Shown here: in pieces, positions 34,815 to 44,219 of the stretch
How the letters are laid out: each line of letters starts with the position of its first letter
How positions within the stretch are numbered: position 1 is the first letter of the stretch
NCBI GenBank assembly: GCA_020634165.1
Contig: JACKCF010000001.1
Location: 2,418,001 to 2,482,000 of the forward strand
Direction of reading: 5' to 3'
Length of the DNA stretch: 64,000 nt
Source of the DNA: Anaerolineaceae bacterium
Lineage (GTDB): Bacteria > Chloroflexota > Anaerolineae > Aggregatilineales > Phototrophicaceae
Translations under genes and position numbers: made by a program
Notes under the pieces: generated by a model
The model's input: only the letters and a program-made list of their open reading frames with translations
Told to the model about the DNA's origin: nothing
Database searches by the model: none

Positions 34815-36176
34815 ATGTTTGAGAGCCTGAGCCAACGTCTTCAGAATACATTTGATCGCCTGGGTAGTGGCCGCGTCGTTACAGAGCAGGACGTCAAAGA
34901 TGCGATGCGCGATGTGCGCATGGCATTGCTGGAAGCTGATGTCGCCCTGCCAATTGTTAAGGATTTCGTCAACCGTGTGCGCGAACGCGCGATTGGTGCC
35001 GAAGTCCATAAGACCCTGCGACCCCATGAGCAGGTTCTGAAGATTATCCATGAAGAGATGCGTGAAACACTTGGCGAAGCCGGACGGCTCAACTTTTCCG
35101 GCAGTGTCAGGCCACACGTCATCATGATGGTTGGCTTGCAGGGTTCTGGTAAAACGACATCGGCTGCCAAGCTGGCCATGTACCTACGGAAAGAAGGGCG
35201 CGAACCTTTCCTCATCGCCGCGGATACATACCGTCCCGCCGCTGTTGACCAGTTGGTTACCCTCGCTAAACAGGTCAACATTCCTTACTACGAGGAAGGT
35301 GTTTCTGCCAGCCCACCCGATATCGTCAAGCGTGGTATGAATGCGGCCAGAGAGGCCAATGCCAGCGTGGTGATTGTCGATACCGCCGGACGTTTGCAGA
35401 TCGACGAGCAGCTCATGCGTGAGCTGGAAGAGATCAAGAAGCGGACAAACCCTGCGGAAGTGCTGCTTGTGGCGGATGCGATGACTGGCCAGGAGGCCGT
35501 CAACATCGCGACAGGCTTTAATGAACGTATTGGCATCACAGGTTTGATCCTGACAAAGATCGACGGTGATGCGCGTGGCGGTGCGGCACTTTCTATGCGT
35601 GCCGTGACTGGTGTTCCCATCAAGTTCATGGGTACCGGCGAGAAAATCAGCCTGGATACGTTCGAACAGTTCCACCCAGAGCGCATCGCAGATCGCATCC
35701 TGGGTATGGGCGACGTGATGACGTTGATCGAAAAAGCAGAGTCCCTCTATGAAGAAGAGGAAGCTCTGCGCTTGCAGAAGAAGATGATGGAAAACAACTT
35801 CACGCTGCAAGATTTCCTCGATCAACTGCGGAAAATCCGTCGGATGGGCCCGATCAGCAAGGTCATGGGCATGTTACCGGGAATGAGCAAATTGCAGATG
35901 CAGGGTATGCTCGACAATGAAGAAGTCGAGACACGCATCAGCAAGGTCGAAGCGATTCTCAATTCCATGACGGTTGCCGAACGTGAGCGCCCCAAGATAC
36001 TTAACGCCAGCCGCAAAAAGCGTATCGCGCGCGGTAGTGGTGTCGAAGTTCGGGACGTCAATGACGTCATCAAACAATATCGCCAGATGCAGAAGCTGAT
36101 GGACCAGTTACGTAAGGGACGCTTCCCGAAGATCCCTGGCCTGACAGATGGTCTTGATAGCTTTAACGGATTCTAG
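34815..36176 (+). CDS. ffh: Signal recognition particle GTPase (Ffh/SRP54)
   Basis: 453 residues from ATG 34815 (MFESLSQRLQ...); earlier in-frame starts overlap the promoter. The N domain, G domain with GLQGSGKTT (P-loop), DTYRPAA, DTAGRL and TKIDGDARGG, and the M domain with methionine-rich helices (MGMLPGMSKLQMQGML) are all in place. It binds signal sequences and 4.5S RNA to deliver nascent membrane proteins to FtsY. The operon continues with rpsP and khpA. Confidence 0.97.
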   Translation: MFESLSQRLQNTFDRLGSGRVVTEQDVKDAMRDVRMALLEADVALPIVKDFVNRVRERAIGAEVHKTLRPHEQVLKIIHEEMRETLGEAGRLNFSGSVRPHVIMMVGLQGSGKTTSAAKLAMYLRKEGREPFLIAADTYRPAAVDQLVTLAKQVNIPYYEEGVSASPPDIVKRGMNAAREANASVVIVDTAGRLQIDEQLMRELEEIKKRTNPAEVLLVADAMTGQEAVNIATGFNERIGITGLILTKIDGDARGGAALSMRAVTGVPIKFMGTGEKISLDTFEQFHPERIADRILGMGDVMTLIEKAESLYEEEEALRLQKKMMENNFTLQDFLDQLRKIRRMGPISKVMGMLPGMSKLQMQGMLDNEEVETRISKVEAILNSMTVAERERPKILNASRKKRIARGSGVEVRDVNDVIKQYRQMQKLMDQLRKGRFPKIPGLTDGLDSFNGF

Positions 36177-36242
36177 TTTAGTCACTTTTCTCAAATGAAT
36201 GCCCAGGCAACTGGGTCGATGGAATCAGGAGCAACAAAACAC

Positions 36243-36680
36243 ATGGTACGTATTCGTTTAGCACGAGTGGGTCTTAAGAAACAGCCAAGCTACCGCATTG
36301 TCGTCACTGACAAGCGCAATGCCCGTGATGGTAGTTACCTTGAGATCATCGGTTTTTACAACCCACGCACCCGTCCCGATACTGAGATCGTCAAAGAAGA
36401 TCGCGCGCTCTACTGGTTGAGCGTGGGTGCACAGCCCAGCGAAGCCGTTGAAAGCATCTTCGTTCGTACTGGCACAAACGACCGTTATGCTCGTCTTAAA
36501 AGTGGTGATGCCACAATCGAAGAGTTGGTTGCCGAAGTAGAGGCCAACCCACGCGAAATGCCAGATCCGCGTACCAATTACCCGGCCCCGGCTGCTGGCC
36601 AATCCAAGTTGAAGGCCCGTGAAGCCGCTGCTGCTGCTGCCGAAGCTGCTGCACAAGAAGCTGAAGAAGCTGCCGAATAA
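36243..36680 (+). CDS. rpsP: Ribosomal protein S16 with Ala/Glu-rich extension
   Basis: 145 residues from ATG 36243 with AGGAG about 12 nt before; a longer in-frame reading from 36195 is not supported. The core (1-85) starts MVRIRLARVGLKKQPSYRIVV and contains RDGSYLEIIGFYNPR and ALYWLSVGAQPS (split). The last 35 residues are alanine- and glutamate-rich, an extension seen in S16 of some lineages. S16 assembles into the 30S body. Confidence 0.96.
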   Translation: MVRIRLARVGLKKQPSYRIVVTDKRNARDGSYLEIIGFYNPRTRPDTEIVKEDRALYWLSVGAQPSEAVESIFVRTGTNDRYARLKSGDATIEELVAEVEANPREMPDPRTNYPAPAAGQSKLKAREAAAAAAEAAAQEAEEAAE

Positions 36681-36712
36681 TTCGCTCTTAAAATTGCCTG
36701 CGGAGAACCGTT

Positions 36713-36946
36713 ATGGAAACCGATTTGGTCCAATACATCGCCGAACATCTCGTTGAAAACGTTGACGAGATTAAGGTCAACCAACGTCAGGCTGGGCGAA
36801 CGACAGTCATTGAGTTGAGCGTTGCACCCGATGACATGGGGCGCGTTATCGGCAAAGGTGGCCGTGTTGCCAATGCAATGCGTGCCCTGCTGCGGGTTGC
36901 TGCCGACAATACGACTGGCAACCGGATCGTGCTGGAAATCGAGTAA
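36713..36946 (+). CDS. khpA: KH-domain RNA-binding protein KhpA
   Basis: 77 residues, one KH domain with the GKGG loop in RVIGKGGRVANAMRALL. The rpsP-khpA-rimM order is conserved in many bacteria. KhpA partners with KhpB to bind RNA. A GGAG site lies 6 nt before the ATG. Confidence 0.93.
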   Translation: METDLVQYIAEHLVENVDEIKVNQRQAGRTTVIELSVAPDDMGRVIGKGGRVANAMRALLRVAADNTTGNRIVLEIE

Positions 36947-36952
36947 GAACCG

Positions 36953-36980
36953 AGGCCGCAGTCAACGCTGCGGCTTCTTT
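36953..36980 (+). terminator. Attenuator-like hairpin between khpA and rimM
   Basis: AGGCCGCAG (36953-36961) pairs with CTGCGGCTT (36968-36976) around TCAACG, with one wobble, followed by CTTT. It leaves only 6 nt to the rimM start, so partial termination could set relative levels, or the rimM start may lie downstream. Confidence 0.6.
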
Positions 36981-36985
36981 AAAAT

Positions 36986-37525
36986 ATGCCTGACTATTCC
37001 GAGCCGAAATACCTCTTACTAGGGAAAATTGACCGTCCACATGGTGTGCGCGGTGAATTGCGCGTCCGCCTGATGACGGATTACCCGGAACGCATTAAGA
37101 GCCTTAAACACGTTTTTCTCGGCACAGACCCCAACAAAGCAAAAGCCACCCGCTATGAGATTGAGACTGTGCGCTTCCACAAAGGAGCCGCACTTCTTAA
37201 ATTTGTAGGCGTGCCCTCACGTAATGAAGCTGAATTGCTACGTGGTCAAATGGTGATGATCGACCTGGCCAATGCCGTTCCTTTGGATGATGACGAGGTA
37301 TATCTTTATCAGCTTATTGGCATGGACGTGCAAACAGTTGAGGGTGAAACGCTCGGCAAGCTGCGGGATGTGCTGGAAACAGGCGCTAACGACGTTTACA
37401 TTGTCGATAGCCCGCAGTACGGCGAACTGCTTATTCCTATCCATGATGACACCCTGATTGAAACCGATGTCGATGCACGCATCATCACTGTTGCGCTGCC
37501 GGACGGGTTGATTTCCGACGAGTAA
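36986..37525 (+). CDS. rimM: Ribosome maturation factor RimM
   Basis: 179 residues. N-terminal RimM domain with LLGKIDRPHGVRGELRV, then a PRC-barrel half with YLYQLIGMDVQTVEGETLGKL. RimM processes the 30S head near S19. No trmD or rplS follows, unlike the common rpsP-rimM-trmD-rplS operon; dprA comes next. Confidence 0.93.
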   Translation: MPDYSEPKYLLLGKIDRPHGVRGELRVRLMTDYPERIKSLKHVFLGTDPNKAKATRYEIETVRFHKGAALLKFVGVPSRNEAELLRGQMVMIDLANAVPLDDDEVYLYQLIGMDVQTVEGETLGKLRDVLETGANDVYIVDSPQYGELLIPIHDDTLIETDVDARIITVALPDGLISDE

Positions 37526-37533
37526 TTCCCTGG

Positions 37534-37563
37534 TTGACAACACAATTAGCCCGTTGCTATGCT
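37534..37563 (+). promoter_or_regulatory. Sigma-70 promoter for dprA
   Basis: TTGACA (37534-37539), 18 bp, TATGCT (37558-37563). It lies in the intergenic gap after rimM and gives dprA its own transcript. Confidence 0.72.
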
Positions 37564-37599
37564 GATGACGTTCCGGCTTCATCCAAATGAGCAGTTATT

Positions 37600-38694
37600 T
37601 TGAATCCGCAAAGTCGCTATTGGCTGGGTTTCCACCTTATCCCCCATATGGGGGCGGTTCGCATCCTACAGCTAAAACAAACCTTCGGCACGCTTGAAAA
37701 TGCCTGGAAAGCATCCGACGGTGATCTACGTCAGGTGGGACTGCCCCAAAACGCCTACGAAGCCATTATTAAACAGCGTAAGCAGGTCGATCTGAATGCC
37801 GAGTGGCAACGAATCGCGGATCATCATATCACGTTCATCACGCTAGACGATGAGACCTATCCGGCTGATTTGCGCGTGATTCCGGACCCTCCCCCTGTGC
37901 TGTATATTCAAGGCAAGCTGACTGAAGCCGATAACCTGGCGCTGGCAATTGTAGGCACACGTCGTGCTACGCGATATGGTCGCGATGTCACTACCATGTT
38001 TGCCCGACAGTTGGCTTCACGAGGCGTGACGATTGTCTCCGGGATGGCATTAGGCATCGACACAGCCGCACATCAGGCCGCGATTGACGGTGGTGGACGC
38101 ACTATCGCGATATTAGGCTGTGGCATCGACATCACCTATCCCAAAGAAAACTATGAACTCGCACAACGGATTAGCCAGCATGGTGCACTTATCAGCGAAT
38201 TCCCGCTAGGGACACCACCAACAGGCAATAACTTCCCAAGGCGAAATCGCATCCTCAGCGGCCTGTCATTGGGCGTACTGGTCACCGAGGCTCCGATTAA
38301 GTCCGGGGCGCTCATCACCGCGGAAACTGCACTCGAACAGAACCGTGAGGTGTTTGCCGTGCCTGCCAATATCTTCAACAAGGTTGGACAGGGCTGCAAC
38401 CAGCTCATCAAGGACGGGGCAACACTGGTTACAGATGCCGGAGACATCCTGGATGCACTGAATGTAGCTTACGTTCGGGTAACAACAAAGCAGAAAACAG
38501 AACAGGTGTCGCCGGAATCCAGTACCGAAAAATTTGTGCTCCAATTACTGGAAACAGACCCTTTGCATATTGATGATATCATCCGGCTATCTCAGCTTTC
38601 GGCAAATGACGTTATCGCTGCGCTTACGCTGCTTGAGCTAAAGGGGCTTGCAATTACGAGCGGCCCTATGCAATATTCCCGATCTATTCGCTGA
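37600..38694 (+). CDS. dprA: DNA processing protein DprA
   Basis: 364 residues starting at TTG 37600. An N-terminal helix-hairpin-helix-like part is followed by the Rossmann DprA domain: AIVGTRRATRYG, SGMALGIDTAAHQAAI, GCGIDITYPKENYEL, and FPRRNRILSGLS. The C-terminal 60 residues form a winged helix. It loads RecA on incoming ssDNA in natural transformation. Other competence genes are not visible here. Confidence 0.95.
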   Translation: MNPQSRYWLGFHLIPHMGAVRILQLKQTFGTLENAWKASDGDLRQVGLPQNAYEAIIKQRKQVDLNAEWQRIADHHITFITLDDETYPADLRVIPDPPPVLYIQGKLTEADNLALAIVGTRRATRYGRDVTTMFARQLASRGVTIVSGMALGIDTAAHQAAIDGGGRTIAILGCGIDITYPKENYELAQRISQHGALISEFPLGTPPTGNNFPRRNRILSGLSLGVLVTEAPIKSGALITAETALEQNREVFAVPANIFNKVGQGCNQLIKDGATLVTDAGDILDALNVAYVRVTTKQKTEQVSPESSTEKFVLQLLETDPLHIDDIIRLSQLSANDVIAALTLLELKGLAITSGPMQYSRSIR

Positions 38695-38725
38695 AAAAAT
38701 CATCAAAAGCCAACATTTAACACAA

Positions 38726-38750
38726 ATTATGGCCACCCTATGACCATAAT
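38726..38750 (+). promoter_or_regulatory. Inverted repeat with CATAAT ahead of the GDP-mannose pyrophosphorylase gene
   Basis: ATTATGG (38726-38732) and CCATAAT (38744-38750) are exact complements 11 nt apart. The right arm contains a plausible -10 (CATAAT). No -35 was recognised. Operator or hairpin, unproven. Confidence 0.35.
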
Positions 38751-38798
38751 AGAGCCATAGAGATTTACGATGTTTGAAAACAGCACTGAGGTAAGGTC

Positions 38799-39887
38799 AT
38801 GAACGAACATTATTATGCTCTCATTCTGGCGGGTGGGGGCGGCACACGTCTGTGGCCTATGAGCCGCAAAGATACTCCCAAGCAATTTTTGCCTCTGATT
38901 GAAGATGAGACCTTATTCCAGACGAGTATTCGGCGACTTTCTCCTCTGTTCACGCCTGATCGCATCTATGTCGTGACGGGGCGCGGCTATGTAGACGAAC
39001 TACGGTCACAGACACCGGAAGTCCCCGCTGAAAACTTTATCGTTGAACCGAGCGCCCGTGATAGTGCCCCAGCAGCAGGACTGGCCATCTCGGTTATCCA
39101 GAAACGAGACCCTGATGCGGTTATCGCAATGCTGACATCGGACCATCACATCGCACAGAAAGACAAATTCCGCGATGTCCTGAGTGCTGCTGGTCAGGTT
39201 GCCAGTGATGGTTATATCGTGACGCTTGGCATCTCCCCTTCCAGCCCCGCTACCGGTTTCGGCTACATTGAACAGGGGGCGTTACTGGGGGAGTATCTAG
39301 GATTTTCGTACCATGATGCGGTACGTTTTACGGAAAAACCTGATCTTGTACGGGCAACTCAATTTGTTGCCTCTGGTAAATATAGCTGGAATTCTGGTAT
39401 GTTTATCTGGAAAGCTAGCACGGCGATGCATGAGTTTGAGCGACAGCAGCCCAATATGTTCGCTGTGTTGCAAGATATCCAATCTGCCGTTGACACGCCC
39501 CAATTTGCGATTAAGTTAGATCAGGTCTGGAATGACCTAAGTAAGATTTCCATCGATTTCGCCATCATGGAAGATGCTGAGAGGATGGCGGTCATTCCGG
39601 TCGATATTGGCTGGAGTGATGTCGGCGCATGGGATGCTCTGTTCGAGGTCGTGCCACAAGACAGGTTTGGTAACTGTACACGCGGCGCTTCACCAAGAGA
39701 GCACGTCGTACTTGACACACGTAATACACTGGTATTTAGCGACCGGCTGACGGTGGCTATCGGCGTACAAGATATCGTCCTGATTGATACTGAAGACGCC
39801 ATCCTGATATGTAATCGGGACCGTGCACAAGATGTGAAAGCGGTTGTGCAATTTTTGAAAGAGAACGGCTACGACGAATATCTGTAG
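38799..39887 (+). CDS. Mannose-1-phosphate guanylyltransferase (GDP-mannose pyrophosphorylase)
   Basis: 362 residues. LILAGGGGTRLWPMSRKDTPKQFLPL at the N-terminus holds the GTP-binding GGxGTRLWP loop and the FLPL motif (quoted in parts: GGGGTRLWPMSR, PKQFLPL). FTEKPD and NSGMFIWKA are the substrate-pocket motifs. The protein is the short form without a phosphomannose isomerase domain. It makes GDP-mannose for the Gmd/Rmd pathway 28 kb upstream; no other GDP-mannose user is seen nearby. Confidence 0.93.
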   Translation: MNEHYYALILAGGGGTRLWPMSRKDTPKQFLPLIEDETLFQTSIRRLSPLFTPDRIYVVTGRGYVDELRSQTPEVPAENFIVEPSARDSAPAAGLAISVIQKRDPDAVIAMLTSDHHIAQKDKFRDVLSAAGQVASDGYIVTLGISPSSPATGFGYIEQGALLGEYLGFSYHDAVRFTEKPDLVRATQFVASGKYSWNSGMFIWKASTAMHEFERQQPNMFAVLQDIQSAVDTPQFAIKLDQVWNDLSKISIDFAIMEDAERMAVIPVDIGWSDVGAWDALFEVVPQDRFGNCTRGASPREHVVLDTRNTLVFSDRLTVAIGVQDIVLIDTEDAILICNRDRAQDVKAVVQFLKENGYDEYL

Positions 39888-39921
39888 TCCAAGAAGATGA
39901 TTAGCAGTTGAAGGACAGTAT

Positions 39922-42252
39922 ATGACTGAAGAGATGCGCGGCTACTGCATGAAGTGCAAAACCAAGCGCGAAATTTCTGAAGCAGAAGCTACTTTTACAA
40001 AAAGTGGCGTTCCGGCGACCAAGGGAAAGTGCCCAGAATGTGGCACGACGATCTTCGTCATGGGTGAAACCCCTGCCCACGAAGGTCTGCCCAGGCCGGA
40101 AGTGGTCAAGAAACCTAAAAGCAAAAAAAAAGCTAAAAAAAGCGTAGCACCTAAGCGCAGTCGCAAGAAGATCGAAAACCTAGTCATCGTAGAATCCCCG
40201 GCGAAGGCGCGCAGTATTGGCAGCTACCTGGGCAATGACTACACCGTACTGGCCTCTAAGGGGCATGTACGCGATCTGTTGGTGACGCAACTGTCGGTCG
40301 ATGTCGATAATGACTTTGAGCCGAAGTATCGCGTTCCCAATGATAAACGGGCGACGGTCAAGCAGATCAAAGACGCCGTCGATAGCGCCAAGAATGTCTT
40401 TCTGGCGACGGACCCTGATCGCGAAGGTGAAGCGATTGCGTGGCATTTAGCTGAAGCCATTGATATCGATGAGACAGCGAAACGTGTGACTTTTAATGAA
40501 GTGACGCGCGATGCTGTTCGCGAGTCTTTTGAGCATGCCCGCAACATCAACATGGATCTGGTGAATGCGCAGCAGGCTCGACGGATTCTGGACCGCCTGG
40601 TTGGCTACAACATTACGGAACTGCTCTGGGACAAAGTTCGTAATCGGCTGTCCGCCGGCAGGGTACAGAGCATTGCTCTGAGGCTCGTCGTTGAGCGTGA
40701 GCGTGAAATTGATGAATTCGTCACGGAAGAATATTGGTCGATTGATGCCGAACTGGCCAAGCAAACCATCAATGGGCATGCACCGGAGCAATTTACTGCC
40801 AGTCTGGCGAAGATCAATGGAAATGACGTTAAGCTCTCCACCCAGGAAGCGGTCGATCCGCATGTAGCGGTGCTTGAAAAAAGCCAATATGTCGTCAGCA
40901 ATGTGCGTATAGGTACACGCCGCCGCAAGCCATCAGCGCCATTCACGACCAGTACGCTCCAACAAGAGGCTTCACGTCGTCTGGGGTTTGATGCCCACCG
41001 CACTATGCGTGCAGCACAATCGCTGTATGAAGGTATCGAACTTGCTAATGGCGAAATCGTCGGTCTGATTACCTATATGCGTACAGACAGCGTTAATATC
41101 GCCAAGCAAGCCCAGGATGAAGCGCTGGATTACATCACGACGAACTTCGGCAAAGAATATGCGCCGGAGAAGCCCCATATGTACAAGACTCGCTCCAAAG
41201 CTGCGCAGGAAGCCCACGAAGCGATTCGGCCAACGAGCGTTGTTCGTACACCGCTTGAGCTGAGATCGGCACTGAAATCCGCAGGCCGCGACCTGTTCAA
41301 GTTGTATCAGTTGATCTGGGAGCGGTTTGTTGCCAGCCAGATGGCATATGCTGTTTACGATACGGTGCGAGCTGAAATCAAGGCTGGGCTGACCGCTAAA
41401 GATATGCCCTACCTGTTCCGGGCATCCGGCAATCGCATTCGGTTCAAGGGTTTCCTGGCGGTATACGAAGAAAGCCGTGACGAAGACGTACCGGATGCGA
41501 CACCCGATAGTATGCTGCCAGAGCTGCATGAGGATGAAGACCTCAATCTGTTGAATGTGATCCCATTGCAGCACTTTACCCAGCCACCACCACGCTATAC
41601 AGAGGCGTCGCTGGTACGCACATTGGAAGAAAATGGCATCGGGCGTCCAAGCACCTATGCGCCAACGGTCGCAGTGATTCAAGACCGTGACTATGTGACA
41701 AAAGAAGATAAACGGCTGGTGCCGACTGAAACGGGCAAGGTTGTCAGCAAATTACTGGTCGATTTCTTCGACGAGGAAATGGACTACCAGTTCACCGCAA
41801 AGCTGGAAGACCAGCTTGATGAAATCGCCCAAGGCGATGTGCAGTGGGTTCCATTCATGCACGACTTCTACGAGCCATTTGTAGAGCGTTTGAAGAATGC
41901 ACGTACGAATATGCCCAAAATGAAGCAGGAAGAACTCGTGGGGCGTACATGCCCAACTTGCGGCGATGGGGACCTGGTCATCAAATATGGACGCTGGGGC
42001 AAGTTCATTGGGTGCAGCAACTACCCTGAATGCCGCCACACGGAGCAGTATCAAGAACTCATTGGTGTGGCCTGCCCTGTCTGTGGTGAGGAGCATGGCG
42101 GCGAAGTTGTCGAACTGAAAACGCGCCGAGGCCGGACGTTCTATGGCTGTACACGGTATCCTGAGTGCGAATATCGCTCCTGGAATAAGCCAGGTACTGA
42201 GGACGACCAAGAAACCTCGGATGAGCAATCACTCCAAGAAGAAGCATCGTAA
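39922..42252 (+). CDS. topA: DNA topoisomerase I with N-terminal zinc-ribbon (DUF5679-like) fusion
   Basis: 776 residues. Residues 1-45 form a small zinc ribbon with CMKC and CPEC (about 10-13 and 38-41) of the DUF5679 type. A basic Lys-rich linker leads to the TOPRIM domain at LVIVESPAKARSIGSYLG (about 88-105). The catalytic tyrosine is Y385 in ITYMRTDS. The C-terminus has two further zinc-ribbon modules (CPTC...CSNYPEC and CPVC...CTRYPEC) for ssDNA binding. It relaxes negative supercoils in the nucleoid. The N-terminal ribbon is an addition over E. coli TopA. Confidence 0.95.
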   Translation: MTEEMRGYCMKCKTKREISEAEATFTKSGVPATKGKCPECGTTIFVMGETPAHEGLPRPEVVKKPKSKKKAKKSVAPKRSRKKIENLVIVESPAKARSIGSYLGNDYTVLASKGHVRDLLVTQLSVDVDNDFEPKYRVPNDKRATVKQIKDAVDSAKNVFLATDPDREGEAIAWHLAEAIDIDETAKRVTFNEVTRDAVRESFEHARNINMDLVNAQQARRILDRLVGYNITELLWDKVRNRLSAGRVQSIALRLVVEREREIDEFVTEEYWSIDAELAKQTINGHAPEQFTASLAKINGNDVKLSTQEAVDPHVAVLEKSQYVVSNVRIGTRRRKPSAPFTTSTLQQEASRRLGFDAHRTMRAAQSLYEGIELANGEIVGLITYMRTDSVNIAKQAQDEALDYITTNFGKEYAPEKPHMYKTRSKAAQEAHEAIRPTSVVRTPLELRSALKSAGRDLFKLYQLIWERFVASQMAYAVYDTVRAEIKAGLTAKDMPYLFRASGNRIRFKGFLAVYEESRDEDVPDATPDSMLPELHEDEDLNLLNVIPLQHFTQPPPRYTEASLVRTLEENGIGRPSTYAPTVAVIQDRDYVTKEDKRLVPTETGKVVSKLLVDFFDEEMDYQFTAKLEDQLDEIAQGDVQWVPFMHDFYEPFVERLKNARTNMPKMKQEELVGRTCPTCGDGDLVIKYGRWGKFIGCSNYPECRHTEQYQELIGVACPVCGEEHGGEVVELKTRRGRTFYGCTRYPECEYRSWNKPGTEDDQETSDEQSLQEEAS

Positions 42253-42272
42253 TCTCATCATTCCAAACATCG

Positions 42273-42302
42273 ACAGGTATCCTTTAAGGGGATACCTGTT
42301 TG
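42273..42302 (+). terminator. Terminator after topA
   Basis: A 10-bp perfect stem (42273-42282 with 42290-42299) around TTTAAGG, then TTTG. The T run is short. Confidence 0.7.
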
Positions 42303-42351
42303 ATTATCGCCCTATCACCTTATTACAATTTGGTTTTGAACAGAATTGCTT

Positions 42352-42380
42352 TTGCACTGCTGTAGCGCTGCATATATACT
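42352..42380 (+). promoter_or_regulatory. Sigma-70 promoter of the two-TM protein gene
   Basis: TTGCAC (42352-42357), 17 bp, TATACT (42375-42380). The start near 42387 leaves a leader of about 97 nt to the ATG at 42484. Confidence 0.7.
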
Positions 42381-42483
42381 GAATAGATGAGATCGCGTAT
42401 TTGCATTATTTTCAAAATGCCAAATTGCTAGCTTCCCAAATGAAAAATGAGACCTTCCAACGCACATTGAAAGGCTGCGTGAT

Positions 42484-44148
42484 ATGAGTTTATTCCGCAG
42501 AAACAAAGAAGATGATCGGGCACAAGCCACGCCCATGCCAAAGGCCCAAGCCGAGCCAACTAAGCCCGCATCACAGAGTGAATCCGGCGGCGGCATCCGT
42601 CAATGGTTGATCGACTCCTATAACGGCCTTTACAAAGTGCTGCTTGAGCCAAATATGCCCAAATGGAGCACAACGTTTGTGCTCATTATCGGCATTATTA
42701 TCGGTATGTTCTGGGCGTATCTCGTGGTGCCAATCCAGTGGGCAGGTGGCAACCCCAATCGGCTGAATCAATCGGCACAGGATCAATGGATCAAGATGGC
42801 TGCTGTTGGCTACGATCAGCAGAGCTTTTACGATGCCGATCAGGTAAGGATTTTGCTAAATCAGGTTTCTGACCCGATTGCGAGCATTCAGCGCCTGCTA
42901 AGTACAGAACAACCCGGAACTGCCGATTACAACGCGCTGGTAGCCCTACAGAATGCTGTCGCAGGCGCGCAAGTTGCTGGCACACCTGCACCTGTCGCCC
43001 CAGGATTAGGTGAGCAAGCCGTTCAGCTCGTTGTGCCAATTATTGTGATTGCACTCGTATTCATCATTCTGACTCTGCTATGGCGTCTGCTCATTTACCC
43101 GAACCTCGTTCAGCCGCTGCAAGATCGTATCCGTATGGCGCGCGATGCCGAATATGCGCAACAACGGCGGGTACAACAAGCGGCGCTCAAGACAATGCAA
43201 GAGCAGCGTCGTCTGGCTGAACAGTTGAAATCAACAGCACAGGATGACGCTGAACTTGGCGCGCCTATTATGCAATCGCTATCGATCTTCAAACGAAATG
43301 TGCCCTATGACGATTCCAAGGAAATAGAGCGCAAAATCGTCGGTGGTGGCAGTGAATTCCTGGGCCAGTGTGGTGCGGTGATTGCTGAAGCAGTTTATCC
43401 TGATCCCGTTGCTATTGAAGTATGGGTCTTCGATATGGCGACACAGCAGGATGCCAAGAAGGTTTTCATCACGCCACAGGCGAATGGTGATGGCAGCATA
43501 CGTGCGCGTGTTGGCGCGGAACTGGACGATCCTAACAGCGAGATTGTAGTCGCCCAACCAGGTCAAACGCTCCTTATTGACACCAACTCGCTGCGCCTGA
43601 AGGCGATATTGGCAAACGTTGAAATCGGCGTCGATGGCCGATTTGAAAATGCGCAGATACAGCTACAAGCATGGTCGAAGAATGGCTCTACCCTGCCGGC
43701 TGTGACACCAACACCAACGATGACAGCGGCACCGATCATGCCACCACCGCAACCGGTGCAATCCGTACCGCCGGCGTATAATCCGCCACCACAGCCACAG
43801 CCATATCCGTCAGCGACAGCATTTAATGCACCGCCGCCACAGCCTGCTTCGCCGCCTGCGTGGGAACCGCCAACCCCATCTACGAGTTCACCTGCTTCGC
43901 TTGGCTCGCTGTTGGATGGCGATACAGCGCCGATCCCGCCGCAGCCGTTTGGCGGGGTGGACCCGCTGGAGCAAAGGCCGAGGTTTGCACAGAGTAATCC
44001 GTTCCAGTCAGCACCATCATCGTTGCAGTATCCTCCAGGCATGGACCTCGAAGATGAGGATGATTATGATGACGACTACGTTGATGACTTTGACGATGAT
44101 GATGATCCGTTCGGTGATACTGGCAACTTCCGACCAACTATGTCATAG
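42484..44148 (+). CDS. Conserved-looking membrane protein with two TM helices and acidic tail, function unknown
   Basis: 554 residues. A basic, polar N-terminus (1-58) is followed by a first TM helix (about 62-84), an extracytoplasmic segment and a second TM helix (about 180-205). A cytosolic region of basic helices (RMARDAEYAQQRR, MQEQRRLAEQ) precedes a beta-rich domain at about 255-400 with AIEVWVFDMATQQDAKKVFI. The C-terminal 150 residues are Pro-rich, ending in an almost pure Asp/Glu tail (540s). I recognise no named domain. It has its own promoter and terminator and is not in an operon. Confidence 0.75.
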   Translation: MSLFRRNKEDDRAQATPMPKAQAEPTKPASQSESGGGIRQWLIDSYNGLYKVLLEPNMPKWSTTFVLIIGIIIGMFWAYLVVPIQWAGGNPNRLNQSAQDQWIKMAAVGYDQQSFYDADQVRILLNQVSDPIASIQRLLSTEQPGTADYNALVALQNAVAGAQVAGTPAPVAPGLGEQAVQLVVPIIVIALVFIILTLLWRLLIYPNLVQPLQDRIRMARDAEYAQQRRVQQAALKTMQEQRRLAEQLKSTAQDDAELGAPIMQSLSIFKRNVPYDDSKEIERKIVGGGSEFLGQCGAVIAEAVYPDPVAIEVWVFDMATQQDAKKVFITPQANGDGSIRARVGAELDDPNSEIVVAQPGQTLLIDTNSLRLKAILANVEIGVDGRFENAQIQLQAWSKNGSTLPAVTPTPTMTAAPIMPPPQPVQSVPPAYNPPPQPQPYPSATAFNAPPPQPASPPAWEPPTPSTSSPASLGSLLDGDTAPIPPQPFGGVDPLEQRPRFAQSNPFQSAPSSLQYPPGMDLEDEDDYDDDYVDDFDDDDDPFGDTGNFRPTMS

Positions 44149-44171
44149 GAACATCACTCTGGCATAAAATG

Positions 44172-44199
44172 AAAAAGCCCCGATATTGGGGCTTTTTTC
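44172..44199. terminator. Bidirectional intrinsic terminator
   Basis: AAAAAGCCCC/GGGGCTTTTT around GATATT. It serves the plus-strand membrane protein gene and the convergent greA gene. Confidence 0.92.
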
Positions 44200-44219
44200 T
44201 TGGTTAACTTCTGGTGTAG

